A stretch of 64,000 nt of DNA from Hyphomicrobiales bacterium (lineage in GTDB: Bacteria > Pseudomonadota > Alphaproteobacteria > Rhizobiales > Beijerinckiaceae), in contig JAIXZO010000021.1 of the NCBI GenBank assembly GCA_027489535.1, forward strand, positions 1 through 64,000, given 5' to 3'. The first letter of the stretch is position 1. Every line of letters begins with the position of its first letter. Below are positions 53,544-62,229 of this stretch, one piece after another. The notes beneath the pieces are model-generated. The model saw only the letters and a program-made list of their open reading frames with translations, was not told where the DNA came from and searched no databases. The position numbers and the translations under genes were made by a program.

Positions 53544-54695
53544 CTACCTTCCCGAAGCCGCCTTCTCCAACCGCTCCAGCGCGCCGTCCAAGACCTCGTC
53601 GCGCTTGGCGAAGCAGAAACGCACGGCCGTGGTCACCGGGTCTTCGGCGTAGAAGGCGGAGACCGGAATGGCGGCCACGCCGAACTCCGTGACGAGCTTG
53701 CGGCAGAAGGCGACGTCGTCGTCGAGGCCGAGGGGCGCGATGTCGACCGTGAGGAAATAGGTGCCGTGGCTGGGCAGCACGCTGAAGCCGCGCTCCGTCA
53801 GCCCCGCCGCGAAACGGTCGCGGCTGCGGGCCATCGCGCTTCGCATGTCCTCGAAATAGGCGTCGTCCTTGCCGAGCCCGTAGGCCACCGCCGTCTGCAG
53901 GTTCGGCGGCGTCGTGAAGGTCAAGAACTGATGCGCCTTGGAAATCACCTTCATGATCGGCGGTGCGGCGGCGACCAGCCCGACCTTCCACCCGGTCAAG
54001 GAGAAGATCTTCCCGGCCGAGCCGATCTTGATCGTGCGCTCCCGCATGCCGGGGATTTCCATCATCGAGACGTGGCGGCGACCGTCGAAGATGACGTGCT
54101 CCCAGACCTCGTCGCAGACGGCGACCGCATCATGGGCGATGCAGAACTTCGCCAGCAGCGCGAGCTGCTCCGTCCCGTAGACCGAGGCGGCGGGGTTCAG
54201 CGGATTGTTGAACAGCACGACGCGGGTCTTCGGCGAGAAGGCCTCGGCCAGCATCTCCTCGGTGAAATCCCAATGCGGCGGGGACAGCTTCACGAATTTC
54301 GGGATGCCGCCCGCGCGGCGCACCAGCGGCAGATAGGCGTCGTACATCGGCTGGAACAGCACGACCTCGTCGCCGGCCCGGATCAACGCCATCAATGCGC
54401 CGGCGAGCGCCTCGGTCGCGCCGGACGTCACCATGACCTCGGTCGCGGGATCGAGGCCGAGGCCCTGCCAATGCGCGTAATGCGTCGCGATTGCCTGCCG
54501 CAATTCGGGGATGCCCATCATCGGCGGATATTGGTTCCAGCCGTCGATCACCGCCTCCGCCGCTTTGCGGCGCACGTCTTCGGGGCCCGGATCGTCGGGG
54601 AAGCCTTGGCCGAGATTGATCGCGCCCGTCTCGCGGGCAAGCGCGGACATGACCTCGAAGACGGTGGTCGGCAGATCGGCGAAAATGGGGTTCAT
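53544..54695 (-). CDS. PLP-dependent aminotransferase (class I/II, YbdL/kynurenine-aminotransferase-like)
   Basis: 383 residues. AINLGQGFPDDPGPEDVRRK, then NQYPPMMGIPELRQAIA give the substrate-binding N-terminus; VTSGATEALAGALMAL binds the PLP phosphate; NNPLNPAASVYG and CDEVWEHVIFDG hold the cofactor; and the Schiff-base Lys is in IGSAGKIFSLTGWKVG. The C-terminal Arg in VRFCFAKRDEV binds the alpha-carboxylate. The family transaminates methionine, glutamine or aromatic amino acids. Single gene on the minus strand. Confidence 0.9.
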   Translation of the reverse strand: MNPIFADLPTTVFEVMSALARETGAINLGQGFPDDPGPEDVRRKAAEAVIDGWNQYPPMMGIPELRQAIATHYAHWQGLGLDPATEVMVTSGATEALAGALMALIRAGDEVVLFQPMYDAYLPLVRRAGGIPKFVKLSPPHWDFTEEMLAEAFSPKTRVVLFNNPLNPAASVYGTEQLALLAKFCIAHDAVAVCDEVWEHVIFDGRRHVSMMEIPGMRERTIKIGSAGKIFSLTGWKVGLVAAAPPIMKVISKAHQFLTFTTPPNLQTAVAYGLGKDDAYFEDMRSAMARSRDRFAAGLTERGFSVLPSHGTYFLTVDIAPLGLDDDVAFCRKLVTEFGVAAIPVSAFYAEDPVTTAVRFCFAKRDEVLDGALERLEKAASGR

Positions 54696-54784
54696 GCGCG
54701 CGGCCCGATGATGACGGGGCCGAGTCTTAGCCGAGTTCGCGGGCAGGGGGAAAGGCGGGACGACGGATCGTCCCGCCCGGCGCG

Positions 54785-55330
54785 TCAGCGCGGCGCGCGC
54801 TTGGCGAGAATACGCTGCAGCGTACGACGATGCATCGAAAGCCGACGCGCGGTCTCGGAGACGTTGCGGCCGCAGAGCTCATAGACCCGCTGGATATGCT
54901 CCCACCGCACGCGGTCGGCCGACATCGGGTTCTCGGGAAGCTCGGGACGGGCCTCGCCCTCCGAGCGCAGCGCCGCGTCGATGTCGTCGGCGTCGGCGGG
55001 TTTGGCGAGGTAGTCGAACGCGCCCATCTTCACCGCCGTGACGGCCGTGGCGATGTTGCCGTAGCCGGTCAGCACGATGCCGCGGGCATCGGGGCGTTTG
55101 CGGTTCAATTCGGCGAGAAGATCGATGCCGTTGCCGTCGGCCAGGCGCATGTCGATGACCGCGAAGGCGGGGGCGCTGTCCTGAATGGCCTTGAAGCCGT
55201 CGCCGACCGTATCGGCCGTGCGCACGGCGTAGCCGCGCTGCTCCATCGCGCGGGCGAGCCGCGTGAGGAAGGCCTTGTCGTCGTCCACGATCAAGAGGCT
55301 GTTGTCGGCAGAAGTCGAGACGTCGAGCAT
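54785..55330 (-). CDS. actR: redox response regulator ActR/RegA
   Basis: 181 residues. Receiver domain with the D-D pair in LLIVDDDKAF, the phosphorylated Asp in VIDMRLADGNG and Lys in AKPADADD. A Fis-type helix-turn-helix closes the protein: NVSETARRLSMHRRTLQRIL, the near-invariant RegA/ActR recognition helix. It lies 51 bases downstream of the sensor gene. In relatives ActR/RegA governs photosynthesis, carbon and nitrogen fixation, hydrogenase and denitrification genes in response to redox. Confidence 0.95.
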   Translation of the reverse strand: MLDVSTSADNSLLIVDDDKAFLTRLARAMEQRGYAVRTADTVGDGFKAIQDSAPAFAVIDMRLADGNGIDLLAELNRKRPDARGIVLTGYGNIATAVTAVKMGAFDYLAKPADADDIDAALRSEGEARPELPENPMSADRVRWEHIQRVYELCGRNVSETARRLSMHRRTLQRILAKRAPR

Positions 55331-55381
55331 GTCTTTCAGGCTCCCGATTTGTCTCGTCTACGGACGAAACGCGCGGCCGGT

Positions 55382-56731
55382 TCAGTCGATGGGGGCGGGC
55401 GAGGCGGAAAATGCGACATGTTCTGCGGGGGGCGGCGCAATGCCGCGCTCGAACGCCGTCCGCGGCCAGACGATGGTGATTTCCGCGCCCCGCGTTCCGC
55501 CCGAGGCGTTGCGCATGTTCAGCCGCGCGCCGGAGCGTTCCAGCAGCGTCTTGGCGATGAACAGCCCGAGCCCGAGCCCGCCGCCCTCCTTGGCGCGACG
55601 GGGCCCGCGCGACGTCACGTAAGGCTCGCCGAGGCGGCTCAGCATGTCCGCCGGGAAGCCGGGGCCGTCGTCGACGATGCTGACGGCGACGCCCTGATGG
55701 TCCCAACTCGCGGTGATCTCGACCTCGGTCTGCGCGAAATCGACCGCGTTTTCGACGAGATTGCCGAGCCCGTAGAGGATAGCGGGATTGCGCCGGCAGA
55801 CCGGCTCCGACCCGAGTCCGCGACTCTCGACGCGGATGGCGACGCCGAACGGCCGCTGCGGGCCGACGACCTCCTCGACCAGATGCAGCAGCCGCATGGT
55901 CTCGAGCGGCCCTTCGCCGCCGGATTCGAGCGAATTCAGCTTGCCGAGGATCTCGCGGCAACGCTGCACCTGTTCGCGCAGCAGCGTGATGTCCTCGGCC
56001 ATTTCCCCTTCCGAAGGGGCCATGCGCTCCAATTCCTTGGCGATCAGCGCGATGGTGGCCAGCGGCGTGCCGAGTTCATGCGCCGCCGCAGCCGCGAGCC
56101 CGTCGAGCTGCGAAAGGTGCTGTTCGCGTGCAAGCACCAGTTCGGTGGCCGCGAGAGCGCCGGCGAGCTGCCGCGATTCCTCGGCGACGCGCCAGGCGTA
56201 GGCGCCGGTGAACACCGTCCCCAACGCGATCGCCGTCCAGACGCCCGTCCGGTAGAGCCACGGCATTTCGAAGCTCGCATCGGCCCAAGGCAGAGGCATG
56301 TGCAAAAAGGCGAGGACCGAGGCGGCGGCGATGGCGGTGACGCCGATCGTCACGGTGTAGGAGGGCGGCAGTGCCGTCGCGGAGATCATCACGGGTGCGA
56401 GGATCAACATCGCGAACGGGTTCTGCAGACCGCCGGTGAGGAACAGCAGCACCGACAGCTGCACCACGTCGAAGGCCAGAATGGCGGAGGCCGAGGCGTC
56501 GCCCAAGCGATGGCCGAGCGGAAAGCTCCAGCGCAAGACGAGGTTCAGGACGGCCGAAGCGATGATGGCGAGGGCGGCCGGCCAGAACGGCAGGGCGAAA
56601 TCCAACCCGAAATGCACGAACAGCACGGCGAGGCTCTGCCCCGCCACGGCAAGCCAGCGCAGGCGGATCAAGGTGTCGAGCCGCAGGCGGCTGCCGCTGC
56701 GGCTCAGATCGAGGACGTCGAAATCTGCCAT
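55382..56731 (-). CDS. actS: redox sensor histidine kinase ActS/RegB
   Basis: 449 residues. Six membrane helices in the first 190 residues, with GGLQNPF (100-106), the quinone-binding loop of RegB. The H-box AAAHELGTPLATIALI carries H218, and the redox-active Cys position is C258 in QRCREIL, matching RegB Cys265. N-box, G1 (DDGPGFPAD) and G2 (EGGGLGLGLFIAKT) are intact. It phosphorylates ActR when the quinone pool is reduced. It starts 51 bases before actR on the same transcript. Confidence 0.95.
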   Translation of the reverse strand: MADFDVLDLSRSGSRLRLDTLIRLRWLAVAGQSLAVLFVHFGLDFALPFWPAALAIIASAVLNLVLRWSFPLGHRLGDASASAILAFDVVQLSVLLFLTGGLQNPFAMLILAPVMISATALPPSYTVTIGVTAIAAASVLAFLHMPLPWADASFEMPWLYRTGVWTAIALGTVFTGAYAWRVAEESRQLAGALAATELVLAREQHLSQLDGLAAAAAHELGTPLATIALIAKELERMAPSEGEMAEDITLLREQVQRCREILGKLNSLESGGEGPLETMRLLHLVEEVVGPQRPFGVAIRVESRGLGSEPVCRRNPAILYGLGNLVENAVDFAQTEVEITASWDHQGVAVSIVDDGPGFPADMLSRLGEPYVTSRGPRRAKEGGGLGLGLFIAKTLLERSGARLNMRNASGGTRGAEITIVWPRTAFERGIAPPPAEHVAFSASPAPID

Positions 56732-57063
56732 GACGTCATTCTAGGGCGCGGCGGCAGGATGGAAACGGAACATCCCGTCATCCGTCTCCGATTCGCGGTC
56801 GGAGACCGAATCACCTGATCGTCTGCCGATGTTGCGGTCGCGTCCGAAAGGTCTGCACTTGGCGGCGCGTGCCTCCGAAGAGCCTCTTCGATCACCCGAA
56901 AAGCAGCTTGGGTAAAGTTGCATGCGTCGTCTTTAGCCCGTCTTGGGTGCGTTTACGCAGCTTTCACCTTAGGATGATATGCATACGGCGTCGGAACCGC
57001 TAATCTCCTTGGTGAGTTTTTGCAGTGCAGCGAGCCGAGACCGCTGCCGAATGAGGTGCCGCA
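56732..57063. other. divergent region between actS and phaZ
   Basis: 332 bases without a gene. The A/T-richer stretch around 56900-56985 probably holds both promoters. No palindrome stood out beyond short ones. Confidence 0.5.
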
Positions 57064-58410
57064 ATGCAGCTGCCGTATTACATGTGGTACGAAACCGCGC
57101 ATACGATGCTCGGCCCCGCCCGCGCGATGGCCGATACCACCAAGTGGATCTACCAGAACCCGGTGAACCCGCTCGGCAAGACCGTGTTCGGCCGGGCCGT
57201 CGCGGCGGCCTGCGAATTGTTCGAGCGCTCCACGCGGCGCTACGGCAAACCCGCCTTCGACCTGCCGACGACCAACGTCAACGGCGTACGGGTTGCGGTG
57301 AACGAGCATGTGGTGTGGGAAAACACCTTCTGCCGCGTCATCCATTTCGACCGCGCGATCGACCGCACCCGCGTCCAGCAGCCCAAGCTGCTGATCGTCG
57401 CGCCCATGTCCGGCCATTACGCGACCCTTCTGCGCGGCACCGTCGAGACGTTCCTGCAGACGCATGAGGTCTACATCACCGACTGGGTCGATGCTCGTCT
57501 CGTGCCGATGTCCGAGGGCCGGTTCGATCTCGACGACTATGTCGACTACGTCATGGACATGCTGCGCGCCCTCGGGCCGGACGTGCACGTCCTCGCGGTG
57601 TGCCAGCCCTCCGTCCCGGTGCTCGCCGCCGTCGCCCGCATGGAATCCGAGAACGATCCCTGCGTGCCCTATTCGATGACGCTCATGGGCGGCCCGATCG
57701 ACACGCGCAAAAGCCCGACCGAGGTCAACAAGGTCGCCGAGAAGCGCGGCATCGACTGGTTCCGCCGCCATTGCATCGTCAAGGTGCCGCTGCCGAACGC
57801 CGGTTTCATGCGGGACGTCTATCCGGGCTTCCTGCAGCTGTCCGGCTTCATGGCCATGAACATCGACAAGCACATCTCCGCCCACGGCGACATGTTCAAT
57901 CATCTCGTGGACGGCGACGGCGACTCCGCCGAAAAGCATCGCGAGTTCTACGACGAGTACATGGCCGTCATGGATCTGACGGCCGAGTTCTACCTGCAGA
58001 CGGTCGAAACGGTGTTCGTGAAGCACTCGCTGCCCAAGGGCGAGATGATGCATCGCGGCGAGCTCGTGGACTGCACCGCCGTGCGCCGCTGCGCGCTGAT
58101 GACGGTGGAAGGCGAGCGCGACGACATTTCCGGCGTCGGTCAGACGCAGGCGGCGCATACGCTCTGCGTCAACATCCCCGACGACATGCGCGTGCACTGG
58201 GTGCAGCCGCGCGTCGGCCATTACGGCGTGTTCAACGGCTCGCGCTTTCGGGCCGACATCGCGCCGCGGATCTGCGACTTCATCGCCAATTCGACGATGG
58301 CCGGCCGCCGCCGCGAACTCCCCGCTGCGTCCACGAAGAGCGCATCCTCGGTCGTGCCGTTGACCTCGACCGGTCGCCGCACCGCCGCCCGCAAGCCCGC
58401 CAAGGACTGA
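57064..58410 (+). CDS. phaZ: intracellular polyhydroxyalkanoate depolymerase (type I)
   Basis: 448 residues. Hydrolyses stored native PHA granules. The nucleophile Cys is in VLAVCQPSVPVLAAVA, replacing the serine of lipases as is typical of type I PhaZ. The N-terminus MQLPYYMWYETAHTMLGPAR, MSGHYATLLRGTVETFLQ and VQPRVGHYGVFNGSRF are also diagnostic, and no signal peptide is present. The catalytic Asp and His are probably in VEGERDDISG and the late VGHYG. A stem-loop follows the stop. Confidence 0.95.
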   Translation: MQLPYYMWYETAHTMLGPARAMADTTKWIYQNPVNPLGKTVFGRAVAAACELFERSTRRYGKPAFDLPTTNVNGVRVAVNEHVVWENTFCRVIHFDRAIDRTRVQQPKLLIVAPMSGHYATLLRGTVETFLQTHEVYITDWVDARLVPMSEGRFDLDDYVDYVMDMLRALGPDVHVLAVCQPSVPVLAAVARMESENDPCVPYSMTLMGGPIDTRKSPTEVNKVAEKRGIDWFRRHCIVKVPLPNAGFMRDVYPGFLQLSGFMAMNIDKHISAHGDMFNHLVDGDGDSAEKHREFYDEYMAVMDLTAEFYLQTVETVFVKHSLPKGEMMHRGELVDCTAVRRCALMTVEGERDDISGVGQTQAAHTLCVNIPDDMRVHWVQPRVGHYGVFNGSRFRADIAPRICDFIANSTMAGRRRELPAASTKSASSVVPLTSTGRRTAARKPAKD

Positions 58411-58448
58411 CCCGGCGGCCGGTCGCGGCTCCGACATCGAAGATGACG

Positions 58449-58470
58449 GAGTGCCGCGCATGCGGCACTC
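58449..58470 (+). terminator. perfect nine-pair hairpin after phaZ
   Basis: GAGTGCCGC, loop GCAT, GCGGCACTC, 38 bases after the phaZ stop. There is no T-run behind it, so it may stop transcription weakly or protect the mRNA end. Confidence 0.5.
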
Positions 58471-58563
58471 TTCGAAGACAGAGAGAGCGCCGTCCGTGCG
58501 GCCCTCGCCCCGTCGATTCCGATCTCATTCGTCGCATGATCTGCCCGCCATGACCTTCTTGCC

Positions 58564-59310
58564 ATGATCTTCTCCCGCCTCAGGGCCGTCCGCGCTCCCG
58601 AACCCGGCCACATCGTCGTGCCGCACGGAACCGCGAGCTACCGCGTCGCGCTGCGCCGCTCGGCCAAGGCCCGGCGCTACACGCTGCGGGTCTGCTCCGG
58701 CTCCGGCGAGATCGTGCTGACCTTGCCTTCGCGCGCCGATCTGCGCACCGCGTCGGATTTCGCGGCCCGCCACACGGGCTGGATCGCGGCGCGTCTCGCC
58801 CGCCTGCCGGAGATGGTCGCCATCGAACCCGGCGCGACGATCCCGTTTCGCGGCGTTCCTCACCGCGTCGAACACCGTCCCGCCGGCCGCGGCACGGTCA
58901 GGGTCGAAACGACGGCCGACGGTTCCCCCGTTCTCGCCGTCTCGGGCCTCCCCGAACATGCCGCGCGCCGCGTCCGCGATTTCCTCAAGCGCGAGGCGTC
59001 GAAAGATCTTTCGGCCGCCGCGGCCCGCTATGCCGCGGCCTTGGACGTCACGGTGGCCGGCATCACCCTGCGCGACACGCGCAGCCGTTGGGGCTCATGC
59101 ACCGCGAGCGGCCGCCTCAATTTTTCGTGGCGTCTGATCATGGCCCCGCCGATGGTTCTCGACTATCTGGCCGCGCACGAGGCCACGCATCGCCGCGAAA
59201 TGAATCACTCCAACCGGTTCTGGCGCCTGCTGCGCGAGGTCTGCCCCGCCACGGACGAAGCCGAATCCTGGCTCGACCGGAACGGCCCGGGGCTCCACCG
59301 CTACCGGTGA
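58564..59310 (+). CDS. YgjP/WLM-type metallopeptidase (DUF45)
   Basis: 248 residues. N-terminal beta-domain (YRVALRRSAKARRYTLRVCS) and the zinc site H-E-x-x-H in LAAHEATHRREMNHSNRFW, followed by a distant His. SRWGSCTASGRLNFSWRLIM is the family signature just before it. Cytoplasmic, function unknown; the family is often near restriction or DNA metabolism genes but not always. Divergent stop-to-stop from the LysR gene by 18 bases. Confidence 0.85.
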   Translation: MIFSRLRAVRAPEPGHIVVPHGTASYRVALRRSAKARRYTLRVCSGSGEIVLTLPSRADLRTASDFAARHTGWIAARLARLPEMVAIEPGATIPFRGVPHRVEHRPAGRGTVRVETTADGSPVLAVSGLPEHAARRVRDFLKREASKDLSAAAARYAAALDVTVAGITLRDTRSRWGSCTASGRLNFSWRLIMAPPMVLDYLAAHEATHRREMNHSNRFWRLLREVCPATDEAESWLDRNGPGLHRYR

Positions 59311-59328
59311 GCCACGTCGGCCGGCGGG

Positions 59329-60198
59329 TCAGGCGGCATTCAGGATCGGGCCGGCCTTGAGAACCGCGCGCACCTCTTCCGCCAGCACCTTCGCCTCGGC
59401 CGTTCGGCGTGCGCCGGGCACTTCGAGCAGTCCCATCCGGTTGATCGGCAACGCCGGCAGGCCGTCATCCGCATCGAGCACGCGTTGGCCGGGCCGAACG
59501 GCGCTTTCCGGCAACACGGTGATCGCGAGGCCGGATTGCACGATGGGCGCGATCGCGGCCTGATTGGCCGAGACGACCACCAGCTTCCACGCGATCCCGG
59601 CTTCGTCCAACCGGCCGACGGCGGCGCGACGCCAGGCGCAGGACGGCCCGGACAAGGCCAGCGGCAGCGGCCTTTGTTCATGGGCCCGAGAGCCGGGGCC
59701 GACGACCCAGCGCAGCTGCTCCTGCCGCAGCACCTCGGTGCCGTCGAATTCGGCGCAGTCCGTCACGACGGCGAGGTCGAGATCGCGCGCCGCGATCCGT
59801 TCGCTCAACAGAATGCTGGAGTCGCAGACGACGGAAATCTCGACGAGCGGGTGTCGCCGCGTGAAACGCGTCAGGATCGCGGGCAACACCGCTTCCGCGT
59901 AGTCGTCGGGGATGCCGAGCCGGATGCGGCCCGCCAAGGCGTTGCGCGACAGCGCCGCCACGGCTTCGGCTTCCACCTGCAGCATCCGCCGCGCATGTTC
60001 GACAAGCCGTTCCCCGTCTTCCGAGAGCCGGACGCCGCGCCCGTTCTTGAGAAACAGCGCCCGCCCCAATCGCTCCTCCAGCCGGCGGACATGCATCGAA
60101 ACGGCGGATTGCGTCTTGTGCACGCGCTCCGCAGCCCGGGTGAAACTGCCCGTGTCGACAATGGCGACGAAGCTTCTCAGCTGATCGGTATCGAGCAC
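59329..60198 (-). CDS. LysR-family transcriptional regulator
   Basis: 289 residues. The winged helix-turn-helix opens MLDTDQLRSFVAIVDTGSFT and includes RVHKTQSAVSMHVRRLEERL. The ligand-binding half starts near GRIRLGIPDDYAEAVLP and resembles LrhA/HexA-type relatives. The divergent neighbour, 136 bases away, is the DUF1127 gene, a likely target. Effector unknown. Confidence 0.92.
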   Translation of the reverse strand: MLDTDQLRSFVAIVDTGSFTRAAERVHKTQSAVSMHVRRLEERLGRALFLKNGRGVRLSEDGERLVEHARRMLQVEAEAVAALSRNALAGRIRLGIPDDYAEAVLPAILTRFTRRHPLVEISVVCDSSILLSERIAARDLDLAVVTDCAEFDGTEVLRQEQLRWVVGPGSRAHEQRPLPLALSGPSCAWRRAAVGRLDEAGIAWKLVVVSANQAAIAPIVQSGLAITVLPESAVRPGQRVLDADDGLPALPINRMGLLEVPGARRTAEAKVLAEEVRAVLKAGPILNAA

Positions 60199-60334
60199 GA
60201 TTCATCTCCCTTACGAATGAGACATATTGAAATCATTCGTTGGATCGATCAATCGGGTTTTGCGACATTGCGCCCGTCGACATCGCGAACCGCGCGCAGA
60301 TGCGCCCGGGACGGATCGTACGGGAGATATTGCC

Positions 60335-60622
60335 ATGAATGCACATTTGGAGACCGTTCTCATCAACGAGCGCAGCGGCGCGACGGCGAAGGTCGCAACC
60401 GCCGTCAAAGCCGTGCTTTACGTCGCAACGTGGCCGGCGCGCCTGCTCCGAGCCCGCCGAAATTTCGCGCTCATCGCCGGATTGTCCGAACATGAACTCA
60501 AGGACATCGGATTGACGCCCCAAGACGGCATGTCGGTCACGGCTCTCGATGCCGACGAGGATCCCACGGTGCACCTCGCCCGCATGGTCACGGACCGGCG
60601 CCGCCGCCGCAAGACGCCCTGA
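60335..60622 (+). CDS. DUF1127 small protein
   Basis: 95 residues. The DUF1127 core spans about 35-75 with RARRNFALIAGLSEHELKDI and the following GL. In Alphaproteobacteria short DUF1127 proteins bind RNA and link phosphate, carbon and stress responses. This copy carries a longer N-terminus (ATAVKAVLYVATWPARLLR) that may contact the membrane. It is divergent from a LysR regulator. Confidence 0.8.
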   Translation: MNAHLETVLINERSGATAKVATAVKAVLYVATWPARLLRARRNFALIAGLSEHELKDIGLTPQDGMSVTALDADEDPTVHLARMVTDRRRRRKTP

Positions 60623-60735
60623 CGCGCGAGGGTGATACGCGAGGACCGACGTCCGCCCCGGCGGCGTCGCGTCCTTGCGTTCCGTCGTCGCATGCCCAGC
60701 TATAGGTTTCTCGCTCGCGCGCCCGAGGAGCCTCC

Positions 60736-62142
60736 GTGACGCCGAAGACAGCATCGTGCCTGCTCGTTCTCGGCATCGCCGCAGCCCCGCTTCCCGCATC
60801 CGCCGCCACTCTGGACGGCGCGTCTCTCGGGCTCGCATGGGCGCTCCCCTTCTTAGGCATCCTGCTGTCCATCGCGCTCGGGCCGCTTGTGGCCCCGCAT
60901 TTCTGGCACGCCCGCTACGGCACCGTGGCCGCTTTCTGGGCGCTGCTTGCGGCGGGCGCACTTGCGCTCTCTCTCGGGCCGCTCGGCGCGACGCAAGCCG
61001 TCGTCCATGTCGTCCTGCTCGAATATCTGCCGTTCATCCTGCTGTTGTTCGCACTCTTCACGGCGGCGGGCGGCATCGTGGTCTCGGGCAATCTGCACGG
61101 CTCGCCGGCGGTCAATACCGGCATTCTCGCGCTCGGTGCCGTGATGGCGAGCTTCGTGGGCACCACCGGCGCGTCGATGATCCTGATCAGGCCTCTGCTG
61201 CACGCCAACGACGACCGGCGCCGGCGCGTCCATATCGTCGTGTTCTTCATCTTCATCGTCTCGAACATCGGCGGGGCGTTGACGCCGCTGGGCGACCCGC
61301 CGCTGTTCCTGGGTTTCCTGCGCGGCGTCGATTTCTTCTGGCCGACGATGCATCTCTGGCAGGAGTCGTTGTTCACGCTCGCCGTTCTGCTGGCCGTCTT
61401 CTTCCTGTTCGACACATGGATGGAGCGCAAGGAGGGACGCGTCGCGCCCGATCCGACGCCGGACGCGCCGTTGCGGCTGGAAGGCTTGGTCAATTTCGCC
61501 CTCATCGGCATCGCCGTCGCGGCGATCCTGCTCAGCGGCTCGTGGAAGCCGGGTTCGATCCATGTGCTCGGCACGGAGTGGCCGATCCAGAACATCGTGC
61601 GCGAAGGCGTGATGATCGCCGTCGGCCTCGCTTCTCTGGCGCTCAGCCGCGCCGAACACCGCAAGGCCAACGCTTTCGATTGGGAGCCCATCCGCGAGGT
61701 CGCCAAGCTGTTCGCGGGCATCTTCGTCTGCATCATCCCGGTGATGGCGATGCTGCAGGCGGGCAAGGCGGGCGCGTTCGCTCCGCTCGTCACGCTGGTC
61801 GAAGTGCCCGGCGCGGGGCCGTCGCCGACGGCCTATTTCTGGCTCACGGGCGTCCTGTCGGCCGTGCTCGACAATGCGCCCACCTATCTCGTGTTCTTTG
61901 AATTGGCAGGCGGCAATCCGCAGGTGCTGATGACGGAGCGCGCGGCGGTGTTGGCGGCGATCTCGCTCGGTGCGGTCTTCATGGGCGCGATGACCTATAT
62001 CGGCAATGCGCCCAACTTCATGGTCTACGCCATCGCGCGGACGTCCGGCGTGCCGATGCCGAGCTTTTTCGGCTTCCTGCTCTGGTCGCTTGCGATTTTA
62101 GCCCCTCTTTTCATCGTGATGAGCCTGATTTTCATCCGTTGA
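60736..62142 (+). CDS. sodium:proton antiporter (NhaD-like), copy 1
   Basis: 468 residues from a GTG at 60736; the preceding in-frame stretch lacks a ribosome binding site. A signal-like first segment (PKTASCLLVLGIAAAPLPA) precedes ten or more helices. Conserved family text includes VSGNLHGSPAVNTGILALG, NIGGALTPLGDPPLFLGFLR, TGVLSAVLDNAPTYLVF and AMTYIGNAPNFMVYAIA. N-A-P-T-Y holds the conserved Asn/Pro of the ion path. It is followed 87 bases later by a near paralogue, a tandem duplication. Confidence 0.85.
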   Translation: MTPKTASCLLVLGIAAAPLPASAATLDGASLGLAWALPFLGILLSIALGPLVAPHFWHARYGTVAAFWALLAAGALALSLGPLGATQAVVHVVLLEYLPFILLLFALFTAAGGIVVSGNLHGSPAVNTGILALGAVMASFVGTTGASMILIRPLLHANDDRRRRVHIVVFFIFIVSNIGGALTPLGDPPLFLGFLRGVDFFWPTMHLWQESLFTLAVLLAVFFLFDTWMERKEGRVAPDPTPDAPLRLEGLVNFALIGIAVAAILLSGSWKPGSIHVLGTEWPIQNIVREGVMIAVGLASLALSRAEHRKANAFDWEPIREVAKLFAGIFVCIIPVMAMLQAGKAGAFAPLVTLVEVPGAGPSPTAYFWLTGVLSAVLDNAPTYLVFFELAGGNPQVLMTERAAVLAAISLGAVFMGAMTYIGNAPNFMVYAIARTSGVPMPSFFGFLLWSLAILAPLFIVMSLIFIR

Positions 62143-62229
62143 GGGCTTCCCGCGCGTCCACCCTGCGCTATTCTCGCGCCGCATTTCGACCGGGACGCGA
62201 GATCCCGGCTCAAGGGTACGGGAGCGGGT